A stretch of DNA of 64,000 nucleotides. It comes from Periplaneta americana. Taxonomy: Eukaryota; Arthropoda; Insecta; Blattodea; Blattidae. Position 1 is the stretch's first letter; each line of letters starts with the position of its first letter. This document shows, one piece after another, positions 45,436 to 55,647 of this stretch. The stretch covers positions 162,276,602 through 162,340,601 of the forward strand of contig NC_091132.1 in assembly GCF_040183065.1 (NCBI RefSeq), read 5' to 3'. A program made the position numbers and the translations under genes. The notes beneath the pieces are model-generated. The model saw only the letters and a program-made list of their open reading frames with translations, searched no databases and was not told where the DNA came from.

Positions 45436-46466
45436 GAGGCGCTGACATGGGAAAGGTAGTAACTGCCAAAAACAAAATTTTTCAGGGGAAGCAAAAAACA
45501 AATTTATGAACACTTTCTTACTTACATTATCACAGAAACTGCTTTAAATGAAAGGCATGCACTCATGTTTGTGTTACATATGAAATTTGAAAAGTCTGGC
45601 ACAGATTTATCTGTGAAATCCTATTTTATGAAAATACAACATTGAAATCACTCCTTAGCCAAACTGAGAATTAACGTTATTTATACATTATGCACAAATT
45701 TTTCGGTAAAATGCATGATACTTTTCATCGAGGAAGTCTAACATAGATAACAAGTCTCTCTTTTTGGCATCAGGGACGACTGGTCTTCTTTCAAGGCGTT
45801 GCAAGCACTGTAAGTTAGTCATTGACGTTAATGACTGTGCTTTCTTAAAAATTCTGTGCTCTGTCCACATTTCAAGGTTATTAAATGACTGTCTTGTTTT
45901 TATTAGAGGAAAATCAGCTCTTGAGAGTCTAATCCAGTTGAGGGTGCTGATTGATAGGAATTGTATTCAAAAACTTGTCTCATTCTGCACAAAATTTGAA
46001 GAAATCCTCATCCTTCATCATTATTACATTATTAGGCCTTATCTCTTCTGGAACCATGGTCTTCCATCTTTTTTTTCTTTTCTCTATGTTGCCAAATTCC
46101 CTATCATATGGCATGTAGGAATGTTCTGAAACCAGGAATTTGAAGTCCACTGAATCAAAATGTTTCTTGGCAATAATGTAAATCAGGACATTTGAATCGT
46201 CCGATTCTTATTCTGCCCTGCACAGTTGTCAGGCCATATTTGTCTAGACACACTCTGATGTTGTAAAAGGAGTTACTACCTTCTCCGCGCCAACAGCTGT
46301 GCACATACAACTTACAACATTAGTGACTATGTTTCCAACTTCGTTTCATTACATACGGACATACTACCTTCTCTGTGCCACTGGCATGGCCATTTACTAC
46401 CTTCTCAATGAAAAACCTAAAAATTCGAATTTTTGGCAGTTACGACCTCTCCCATGTCAATGCCTC
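45436..46466 (-). mobile_element. TIR element with TACTACCTTCTC subterminal repeats and a decayed gene
   Basis: The left end GAGGCGCTGACATGGGAAAG and right end, reverse-complemented, GAGGCATTGACATGGGAGAG continue through GT.GTAACTGCCAAAAA, so the TIR is about 35 bp. AATT flanks both (45432-45435, 46467-46470). TACTACCTTCTC occurs at 46274, 46372 and 46395, and as its inverted variant at 45451. On the minus strand a frame from about 46165 reads HFDSVDFKFLVSEHSYMPYD then REFGNIEKRKKKMEDHGSR, and another stretch ends KRDLLSMLDFLDEKYHAFYR. I do not know the family. Confidence 0.68.
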
Positions 46467-46470
46467 AATT

Positions 46471-47090
46471 AATTTATTATCTGTTTTAAATCGTTTGTTC
46501 CTGAAGTACTTTCGAAGTTGTATTTAGATCTATGAATGTAACTGTTATTAGTTATTACCATGCAATAGTTTCTGGAATTGTTCGATTAATTCTACTTTTA
46601 AGCTTGGTATTATGTTAAATCTAACAGCGTTTGAAATAGAATATATTTGTAGGAACTGAAGGTTGTTACTCTCACCTGGAAGAAGGCTATGTGATTTGAA
46701 ATAAGGTGTTGTACTGCCCTATATTATTTAAAACGTGAGTTGATAACGGATGTACTACTAATTATTCTTGCAACGAAAAATAGTTTCCTGAGATTACCTC
46801 ATACAAACACACAAACATTCTCTCTTTATAATAATATTTAGTATAGTATAAAAGCATATTAATATCATCCGTATAAAAAGGGTTGTCAAATAAATATTAA
46901 TCTGACTGTTGTCCAAGGCCGCCTTATATAAATGCAGATTCATTTGTTTTATCTTTATTACTCGTATATTAATCTGAGGCAGCAATGATATGAAAAGCAT
47001 TGTTATTTTAAAACAGATATATCTCTCCATATGGTAATGCAGAATTACTGCACGGAAATATCATCATGTACTTTGGTACATCATAGTAAT
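46471..47090 (+). other. Intron DNA of unit C
   Basis: AT-rich, no feature recognised. Confidence 0.4.
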
Positions 47091-47094
47091 ATTG

Positions 47095-47520
47095 GTCCTA
47101 TCAAAATTTTGCATAGAATAAAACTTACCGGAAACCGTTTTTAAAGAAACTTTTATTATTAATATTTTTCATAAAAATCAATAATAAGTATGATATTTCG
47201 ATTTATTTAATTCAGGCCCCCTTATAACCCCCTTTAAATAAAGTATTTTGAATGACATATAGCCTGTAATCGAAGTTAGAGCGAACTTAATTTATATTCC
47301 AATTTTCATATAAATCGGTTCAGCCATTATTGCGTGAAAAGGTAATAAACATCCAGACAGACACACAAACAAATATTTCAAAAAAGCGATTTTCGGTCTC
47401 AGGATAGTTAATTATACATGTTAATACCAATTATTTTTGGAAAAGCGAAAATTACCAGAAATAGTTTGGTTACGGAGACGTTAGTATAGATTAACCTTAT
47501 CACAATTGGCGGGGTTTAGC
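47095..47520. repeat. Dispersed repeat with CAGACAGACACACAAAC core
   Basis: AAATCGGTTCAGCCATTATT, GCGTGAAAAGGTAATAAACA and TCCAGACAGACACACAAAC followed by a decayed 3' part match a type of noncoding repeat I recall from many arthropods. No frame and no TIR seen. Borders approximate. Confidence 0.5.
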
Positions 47521-47599
47521 TTTGAAGGTAACGTATCATACACGAGTAGACATCTGAAACTTTTTATCCCTGGTTACGTTATTTGCCTTCAATTTTCAG

Positions 47600-47682
47600 G
47601 CAGAGTTTTATGAGTTGAAGACAATAAAGGAGAAGCTGGAGCTGGGAGAAATGCCAGAAGAGAATGAGGTTTCAACTCAGAG
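47600..47682 (+). CDS. Zinc-finger unit C, penultimate exon (acidic linker)
   Basis: 83 nt, phase 0 in and 2 out, TTTTCAG|GCA ... CAGAG|GTGAGT. It encodes AEFYELKTIKEKLELGEMPE then ENEVSTQ(R). Length and both splice phases equal the 83-nt exons of units A and B, though the peptide has diverged. Because it should splice to a finger exon, that exon is expected further right, but none is seen before 64000. Confidence 0.75.
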
Positions 47683-48170
47683 GTGAGTGTGGTGAACCAT
47701 ACTTCAGTTCGTACTTTCTGTAACTACCTTTTTCAAATTATTACTTATGACATTAATTTGTAATTAGTTACAACATTTTCTGTTCAGTGTATACAGTTTA
47801 ATTGATGTTGAAATTAACAGCTCAACATATTTATTGTTCTAGAAATTATTTGATCTTACATTTTGCTGTTGACACTATTGCTACTCCTATTACTGCTGAT
47901 ACAAATATTATTACTACTGCCAGTAGTACAAAACTACTAATATTATTACTACTAAGATTTACTTCAAATCATCCGTCCTCAAGTGAGGTTGACCGCTGGG
48001 ATCCGGAATTAACAAACATGAAAGATAAAGGGTTGTACATTAAAACAAAAATTTACGTGTTAACATATAGATGATAGTGTAGAATTTGAAGAGAGGCCTT
48101 CAGAATTTCCATTACGATATTCTGAACCTCATAAAAGGGAATTTGAAAGGATTTAAGGATATTACATGTA
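47683..48170. other. DNA after the unit C donor
   Basis: It contains loose ACT/ATT trinucleotide runs (47875-47960). No exon found. Confidence 0.4.
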
Positions 48171-48174
48171 AATT

Positions 48175-48475
48175 TTGGTAAACAACCCCTCACTCCAAAT
48201 AGTAAGCCTGTAAAAACCCAGTTGTAAAGCGAAATGCCATATTTTTCACTGAGGTATGGAAGACAAAGTACATATTTAGCTCGCTTGTCATCATTTATCT
48301 ACAGTGCTTGATTCGTGTCTCGTTCAAAGCAAATCGTAGGGTCTAAGACCATCGTTTTCTGGGTTCTTCTATTGATGGCAATTATATCGACTCTTCTATG
48401 AGAATCATCTTCAGATACACAATGAATCTCCTCAATTACAACTCCTAATACTATTATTTCTACTGCTACTAGTAC
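48175..48475 (-). mobile_element. LINE C-terminal fragment
   Basis: On the minus strand: EEIHCVSEDDSHRRVDIIAI then NRRTQKTMVLDPTICFERDT, NQAL, stop, INDDKRAKYVLCLPYLSEKY and GISLYNWVFTGLLFGVRG. I recognise this as the C-terminal end of a non-LTR retrotransposon protein common in cockroach-like genomes. One nonsense codon. Upstream it is replaced by the trinucleotide repeat. Confidence 0.68.
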
Positions 48476-48547
48476 TACTACAACTGCGGTTGCTACTACT
48501 CCAACTACTATTACTACTGCTGCTACTAATACTACCACTACTACTAC

Positions 48548-48590
<43 letters not shown>

Positions 48591-48598
48591 GTTATTAA
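48440..48598. repeat. Compound trinucleotide repeat (ACT)n and (TTA)n
   Basis: ACTACTACT-type units with variants to about 48547, then about 15 TAT/ATT units. Confidence 0.9.
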
Positions 48599-48720
48599 CA
48601 GATCTATAGTGAGGATCATGTCAGTGTAGTTCCTAAAAGTCAAATTTGGCCATCTCTTCAGTTTTGCCAACTAATAGCAGTTACCACCAAAGAGGGGGAA
48701 AATCATAATACTACGTACTC

Positions 48721-48721
48721 A

Positions 48722-48777
<56 letters not shown>
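48721..48777. repeat. (AAT)n microsatellite
   Basis: About 18 AAT units without interruption. Confidence 0.95.
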
Positions 48778-48779
48778 AT

Positions 48780-49359
48780 TAATTAACGATAACTGCAATA
48801 CATGTCGTACTTATTTACCACATCTCATCTTTATGTTGCGAGCTGTTTTCTACATTATTCAATAATTTATGAGATACTATATTTTTCTTCTGGAATTCTC
48901 GTATATTATGTTGGTAATTAGGATTAGTGTGATCTAATATTAAACTTTATTTTGTCTGGCAACATGAAATTCATTGATTTAACTAAACAGTTTACGATTC
49001 ACGAGACTAACCTAAAATGTAGTTTGATCACGTGATATGATTAGTACGAATTCCGACGAAAACAGAACATCACTTTGAAATGTATAGCTTACTTAAAATA
49101 CTTTCAAGCACTTTCATTCTTGGAGAAGTCGCTAACATGCTGTTTCCTGTCTTGAACGTTTTAATAAAAATCTAAATACGAAAGAATTTCATTAAAATGT
49201 CAATATATTTACATGCATGTTTCATACGAAGTAGGGCTATAAGTTATTTCTTATTTAATTACAGTTACCTGAATATAGAGTTGAATTGGAATCACAACGA
49301 AACAGAACTGAATTGTGTATTGATATTAATATTAATACCAGTATTACTAATTAATTATT
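48780..49359. other. Unassigned AT-rich DNA
   Basis: Nothing recognised. Confidence 0.4.
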
Positions 49360-49375
49360 AATTCACAAGCCTAGG

Positions 49376-50405
49376 ATGGGAATCGATTCGAGTCTGGGAA
49401 TTATTCTAGAAAGAAAAATCAAATATTTAGGTAATATTCTGTGTAGGAATGATTCGGCAGTTATGAAAACGTATCTTTTGTATGAAAGCCGCTAATTGGA
49501 AATCAAATTGGCTGAAAGAGCTGGAACGAGAAATAAGCAGATTAGGTCTAAATTGGCTATGGAGAGAACTAGGGTCTATAAACACGAAAACTATTGAAAG
49601 AATAGTAAAAGAGAGGGCAAACGAAATTTCGAGACAAGATATTTTTAGTAATATTAAAGACTTAGGATCACTAAAATACTATAGGGAGGTTAAGCAGTTT
49701 TGGGAACAGGAAGAATATATTAGACTAAATTCAAGGGAAGAGAGAACGGGAATGGCATGGTGGAGATTAGGTATCTGGAGACTCAAGAATAAAAGAGGGA
49801 ACGTAGAGAAGGATAAATGTCCTTTGTGTGGACTAGCTGAAGACTCAATGCATATTGCGCTAAAGTGTCAGGCAACGACTGATTTGAGACACAGTTGGGT
49901 AGATAAAAAATTTCTACAAATAAACGCTATAGTAGCTTATAAAAAAATGAATGGTGACCTAAACGCCAGCAATTTGCATAAATTAGGAAAATTTATTTTT
50001 AGAGTTAAAATTAGATGGTGAAGAGAAAGTCAAAGCTCTAACGGAGATGGAATTATAAATGTTGAGTAGTCACACGATAAGAAACTACGAAGAGTAGTCA
50101 ATGAAGTTAACAGAATAATTCTTAAGAGATTGAGCATAAAATGAAAAAGCTAAGGTAGGAGTTTTAAATACAAGAGCTTTACTTAGTATTAGGCCTAGTT
50201 GGGTATTATTATTATTATTGTTATTATTATTATTATTATTATTATTAGTTTTATTATTGTAAACAGAGGAAACTTATAGGTTCATTATGTATTACTTTGT
50301 GTTATATTTGTATTGAGAGTGATGGCTGATTAAGAACTGGAATACATCTAATCCTGCATGACGTGAACAAAGATTGATGAAATAAATAAATAAATAAAAT
50401 AAATA
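49376..50405 (+). mobile_element. LINE, 5' truncated, with 16-bp TSD and AAAT tail
   Basis: AATTCACAAGCCTAGG (49360-49375) and AATTCTCAAGCCTAGG (50406-50421) flank it. An open frame at 49482-50021 reads WLKELEREISRLGLNWLWRE, GMAWWRLGIWRLKNKRGNVE and CPLCGLAEDSMHIALKC, a zinc-knuckle (zf-RVT-like) C-terminal region of some LINE ORF2 proteins. (AAAT) repeats end it. An ATT microsatellite lies at 50204-50259. Confidence 0.85.
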
Positions 50406-50421
50406 AATTCTCAAGCCTAGG

Positions 50422-51640
50422 TACTTGCATTTTCATCAGTTTATTTTGCTGCAAACCGAAGTCATTGACGCCAACATAACAGAAAATAACTGCCGTTTTT
50501 TAGTATTTGTCGGTACCCGAAATTCGAAACGAAGTTTGTAAAAGAAAATTCAACTTCAGAGCTAGAAAATCACTATAATCCACTTGCATATGTAGTAATA
50601 GGGGAAAAATGGTTAGGTTTCACCCTTAACGTATTAAGTAAGCTGATCCGGACTACAATACTACTACTACTGCTATTACTATTACTACTACTGCTAGCAT
50701 TAATTCTATTACTGCTACTGCTATACCTACTATTACTACTACAGATGACAAGACCAACAGGGTTTTCACTGTCCGCTGCTGACACAGTCGTGATGGGGAA
50801 CAGATAGTGTAGAGTCGTGGTGATACAAGCATACAAGTTTCCAAAATGATGTTGCAAACATGCACATGTTCGTCCTGATTCGTGTCTAGGTTAGTGAATC
50901 AGTCTCCAAGTGACATGGTGCATAGTATGGTATAATATACAGTGTTTTCTTGTGCATTAAAAGTGAAAGTGTGAATAAGTGTAAACTGCATAATGGCTAT
51001 TCAAATGTTTACTAGTACTGAACGACATGTATATATTTATTATTAATATGTGTTAACCCAGTCTGCCAGCCAAGTACGAAGATGGTATGAAACACAGTTC
51101 TTGCGTGCAAAAATTCCGTCACATATAAGAATCCATAATTTATAATAAATTTCAGGCAACAGGAACTGTTTAGCCTAAGAAACAAAACAGACAGCATAGT
51201 ATTCTCACAGAAGAAACATTAGATTGACATTGGTCATCAATTGGAGCGGTCTCCTAGAAAATCTCTTAGGTGCATTTGACAACAAGTACAAATCTCTCAT
51301 GGTTCTGTGCAAAAAACTACGTAATTATTAAAGTTGCAGCTGTATAAAATAACTAACAGACTTGCTCTGCATTTTGTGAGTGGATGTTGAATAATAATCA
51401 TAAATCATAATGGACTAATAGACCCACATTTTATATTTTTTCACAAACGAGGCATGGCTCCACCTCCATGGTTATGTGTGTTCACAAAACAATCGTTATT
51501 TAAATGCTGAGAAATATCGCTCATGAAGTACCTCTCCATGGCGAAGTACCCCATGCATTCTCAATTCACTGAAACGTAATATCCGTCACGAAATTATCAA
51601 CAGTAAGCTCACAAGAGGTTTCGATTTACCTAGAGAAGAT
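50422..51640. other. Unassigned DNA with an ACT-rich simple repeat
   Basis: 50656-50745 is an irregular (ACT)n/(TACTGC) run. Apart from it nothing recognised. Confidence 0.4.
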
Positions 51641-51964
51641 CAAAACTCGAGTGGGATTCAATTGACTATTACACAATTAGAAGAAAGTACATAAATATTA
51701 GAAGAAATAAAGTAGGCTACTCTAATGCAATAAAATATTAATTGCCTTATTAAAATTCTATTTCACTAATGTTTTCTTCACCAAAACTTTTGAACGGAGC
51801 CGTCATTTTCAGTTGACTGTCTATGCGGTAAACAAATGACGATCACAAAGCATGCTTTATAGTACCGCAAAGAATTTGCAGGTTGAAATTTGGCAAAAAA
51901 AGAAACAAATGGCAGGGAGATGATAAAAACAGAAGAAGGTATATAAAAATTAGAAGAAATAAAG
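51640..51964. repeat. Dispersed repeat unit, left copy
   Basis: 51700-51964 matches 53041-53270: AAAACKTTTGAACGGAGCC, TCTATGC, ACAAATGACGATCRCAAAG, TATAGTACC.CAAAGAATTTG. The start also matches 32600-32760 inverted. A LINE lies between the two copies. Confidence 0.8.
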
Positions 51965-53037
51965 TTGTTGTTGTTGTTGTTTTCTAATGCCAGGCGTTTG
52001 ACAATAAAGTCATTTGACCTCTTGCACTCCAATATTTTTCAAAGATATTATCATGACTAGCCACTGAAGCACAGATTTTGAGGTGTTCCGAATCCATTTC
52101 TTGGTTTGAGTTGCACAATGGGCAGTTAGGGGACTGATATATTCCAATTCTATGCAGGTGTTTGGCCAAACAATCATGGCCTGTTGCCAATCTAAATGCA
52201 GCTACAGACGATTTTCGTGGTAAATCGGGAATTAACTGTGGATTTTGATGCAGAGAGTTCCATTTTTTCCCTTGCGATTGTGTTATCAAATTTTGTTTGT
52301 TGAAGACTAAATATGTAGATTTAATAAATCTTTTCACAGAGTAATACGTAGATTTAGTAACAGGTCTGTAAGTAGCAGTGCTGCCCTTCTTTGCTAAAGC
52401 ATCCGCATTCTCGTTTCCCAGGATTCCACAATGGGATGGTATCCATTGGAATACAATTCTTTTATTGAGTGATAATAATTGAGAGAGCATTTTAGTTATT
52501 TCTGCTGTTTGAGATGAAGGTGTGTGTTTAGAGACGATTGATAGAATAGCTGCTTTGGAGTCTGACAGTATAACTGCATTCCTAAATTTATTGATGTGGC
52601 ATAGAAGATTCCTGAGACATTCACTTATTGCAATGATTTCACCATCAAAACTTGTTGTTCCATATCCAAGAGATCTATAAAGTGAGAAGAGACAGCACGT
52701 AACACCTGCACCAGCACCTTGTTCTCTGGAGATCAAGGATCCGTTGGTGTATAAATGAAGCCAGTTTTGTGGAGGGTACCTAATATTAATTGTCTCTAAA
52801 GACAATTGTTTCAGTATTTCAGTGTTTACTTCTGATTTCAGTATTTCTTCTGTTAAATTTAGATTATATTCTATATTTAATAGAGTTAAAGGGTTTGGTT
52901 TAATTTGTAAGTTTCCTTTTAAATTCGGGATATTGATTTTCTGTTTTAATTCTTGGACAATGGATATGAAACTTTTTTTAGTTTTCAATCTACAAAGAGG
53001 ACTGTATGAATGCCAATTGTTACCTGGTAATCTGATA
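51965..53037 (-). mobile_element. LINE 3' part (RNase H plus zinc knuckle), with 13-bp TSD
   Basis: AGAAGAAATAAAG is duplicated exactly (51952-51964, 53038-53050). On the minus strand an open 334-codon frame (52988-51984) holds an RNase H domain: NWLHLYTNGSLISREQGAGA (normally D at YTDGS), TTSFDGEIIAISECL, AVILSDSKAAILSI and FQWIPSHCGILGNENADALA, then SVAAFRLATGHDCLAKHLHR and CPLCNSNQEMDSEHLKIC. A CAA-rich 3' tail ends it. RNase-H-bearing LINE, I/Jockey-like group. The frame is open but the first catalytic Asp is changed to Asn. Confidence 0.9.
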
Positions 53038-53040
53038 AGA

Positions 53041-53290
53041 AGAAATAAAGTACTCTAATACAGTGAAATAGATATTAATTGACTTACTAAAATTCAATTT
53101 CGCTAATGTTACCTTCACCAAAACGTTTGAACGGAGCCACCATTATCAGTCGACTATCTATGCTGGAAACAAATGACGATCGCAAAGTATGTTTTATAGT
53201 ACCACAAAGAATTTGCAGTTTGAAATGTTGCCACACACAACAAATGCTAGGGAAGTGATAAAAAATAAACAAATGCTATGGAAGTGATAA
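53041..53290. repeat. Dispersed repeat unit, right copy
   Basis: See 51640-51964. The LINE inserted inside a pre-existing tandem pair, or between two copies in direct orientation. The repeat appears to continue to about 53510 (GCATGATTGGTTGAAAGACG, TCATGAATAGGTGCCAGAAA). Confidence 0.75.
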
Positions 53291-53635
53291 AATTGTGCGA
53301 TAAGAAGGCATGATTGGTTGAAAGACGTTGTTTCGTACCGTTGTATTTGTCGAAAGAGTTATGACGTAGTAGAAGTGTAATAGCATTATCGACGAGAAGT
53401 ACAGCGATTTATGGGACATTTCATGAATAGGTGCCAGAAATGTGTGGACAACGAAGGCGACCAGTTTCGGCACCTCCATCAATAAAGTTGATGAGTAAAA
53501 CACTTTTTAAAATAGTTACAGAAACTTGTAACGTTGTATCACCGCGACTTTACGCTGTCTATTCTCTGCCATGAGTATATCAGCAGCGCATAATGAAAAC
53601 TCCATTCCTCCTGTCCATACCTCATCTGATCTCTT

Positions 53636-53832
53636 TCTACTACTACTATTATTCTTTGGAAAGTACAGATAGTACTACTACTAATACTACTACTACTACT
53701 ACTAGTTGTACCATTACTGCTACTTCTGTTTTTAATATTAGTACTAGTACAGTTACTACTAATTCTACTTCTACAGCTACTACGATTGCTGCTACTTCTG
53801 CTGCAACTTCCATTACTATCAGTATAAGTACT
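53636..53832. repeat. Irregular (ACT)n trinucleotide repeat
   Basis: Mostly ACT/GCT/TCT units with variants. Frames through it are low-complexity Ser/Thr runs and not genes. Confidence 0.85.
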
Positions 53833-53845
53833 ACTATTGCTCAAA

Positions 53846-54075
53846 GTCGACCTGGTTGGCTAGTTGGTATAGCGCTGGCCTTCTATGCCCAAGGTTGCGG
53901 GTTCGATCCCGGGCCAGGTCGATGGCATTTAAGTGTGCTTAAATGCGACAGGCTCTTGTCAGTAGATTTACTGGCATGTAAAAGAACTCCTGCGGGACAA
54001 AATTCCAGCACATCTGGCGACGCTGATATAACCTCTGCAGTTGCGAGCGTCGTTAAATAAAACATAACATTTTTA
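53846..54075 (+). mobile_element. tRNA-headed SINE of a second family, full length, 13-bp TSD
   Basis: GGTTGGCTAGTTGGTATAGC (A-box) and GGTTGCGGGTTCGATCCCGG (B-box) lie in the head. The body has GATGGCATTTAAGTGTGCTT and AATGCGACAGGCT. The end GAGCGTCGTTAAATAAAACA resembles the 3' end of the first SINE family, suggesting a shared LINE partner. ACTATTGCTCAAA flanks both exactly (53833-53845, 54076-54088). Confidence 0.92.
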
Positions 54076-54088
54076 ACTATTGCTCAAA

Positions 54089-54417
54089 ACCTGTTTTATT
54101 TTTATTTATTTCTCCGTTTTATTTTAAAGATATTTCATTTCTCTCATTTTCTGGTTGTTTCATGTTGTTAGCCTACAGTATCAAACCATGTTTGTTTTCC
54201 AATCGGTCCTTTATAAAATGTGCAGTTACGAATTTCCAGCAATTCTCCTTATTTATGATTAGACTTTTTCCAAGCAAACATTATTATTAATAAAGAATTT
54301 TTGTAGGATATACAGTGCAAATAATCAGAATGCTGATAAATTTCAAAATATTCTTTTTTTTTAAATGAAACCCACCTTTAAGCTTCATAAAATTTATTTT
54401 TGTTTAGTTAGTAGGAA
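54089..54417. other. Unassigned AT-rich DNA
   Basis: Nothing recognised. Confidence 0.4.
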
Positions 54418-55170
54418 AACAATTTTATGAATAACCTTATTTTATTTAATATCAGTGTCATAAATTTGAAATGTCTAAATTCCGGTTTCCTGAATTTTTC
54501 TTAAAAATCGGGAATTTCATTACTTTTTAATATTCATCTGGCAACTCAATGTATTAAACATGTTTAATATTAAAAGAAACCTGTCAACTTCATCAATTTC
54601 AACACTTAAGGGGAGTTGGTCATTATCGCATGCAAAATAATGGTAAAAATAGCCTATCTTCTAGCAGTCATAAATATAATAGTCTACTATTTATCAGTGG
54701 TCTTTCATTTTTGTTAGCTATGTGTGTTAAGCTTTAAAATGAAAAAGAATGGTGACTCTAGAGTAAACCTGTATCCTTAAATTAATTTTAATTAACAATT
54801 TTATGAATAACCTTATTTTATTTAATATCAGTGCCATAAATTTGAAATGTCTAAATTCCAGTTTCCTGAATTTTTCTTAAAAATCGGGAATTTCATTACT
54901 TTTTAATATTCATCTGGCAACTCAATGTATTAAACATGTTTAATATTAAAAGAAACCTGTCAACTTCATCAATTTCAACACTTAAGGGGAGTTGGTCATT
55001 ATCGCATGCAAAATAATGGTAAAAATAGCCTATCTTCTAGCAGTCATAAATATAATAGTCTACTATTTATCAGTGGTCTTTCATTTTTGTTAGCTATGTG
55101 TGTATACATATTAAGCTTTAAAATGAAAAAGAATGGTGACTCTAGAGTAAATCTGTATTCTTAAATTAAT
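54418..55170. repeat. Tandem duplication, 376-bp period, two nearly identical copies
   Basis: Copy 1 starts at 54418 and copy 2 at 54794 with AACAATTTTATGAATAACCT. Only scattered differences are seen (GTGTCATAAA versus GTGCCATAAA, CCGGTTTC versus CCAGTTTC, an extra TATACAT in copy 2). Very recent. The duplicated unit includes the outer part of the left foldback arm. Confidence 0.92.
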
Positions 55171-55647
55171 TTTTTTAATTAAGCACATTTTTTTTTTATA
55201 AATTCACTACATGTCTGTGATTAGGTACACTCTATTCACTTATTATAACACATATTGAATTGAAAATTTGACCACTTACTGCTAATAGATACTAAAACAT
55301 ACCCTACTAAAATTATTCATATATCTCTAATATTATGGGCATAGGGCTTATAGTAACCATCACCGTCAATAAATTTAAAAAATATTGAAGATTAGTATAA
55401 GCCCTATGCCCATAATATTACAGATATTTTAATAATTTTAGTAGGGTATGTTTTAGTATCTGTTAGCAGTAAGTGGCCAAAATTTTAATTCAATGTGTGC
55501 TATGATAAGTGAATAGAGTGTACCTAATCACAGATATGTAGTGAATTTATATAAAACATATGTTTAAATTCAAAAATTAATTTAAGGGTAAGATTTACAC
55601 TAGATTAACCATTCTTTTTTCATTTTAAAGTTTAATGTGTATACATA

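Larger units (their letters stand above)
44827..47599 (+). other. Intron of unit C (no exon 3 homologue seen)
   Basis: Unit B has a 141-nt exon here; I find no DMKTEC-like sequence in this interval. It contains two LINE fragments, a TIR element and a dispersed repeat. Confidence 0.6.

Noticed and set aside
48299-48670. Minus-strand frame with poly-Ile and Val-rich runs
   Set aside because: The Ile/Val runs are translated ATT/ACT microsatellite. Only the C-terminal part is real LINE sequence and is annotated as such.
53593-54060. Ser/Thr-rich open frame
   Set aside because: It is translation of the ACT repeat followed by the SINE at 53846; no conserved protein.
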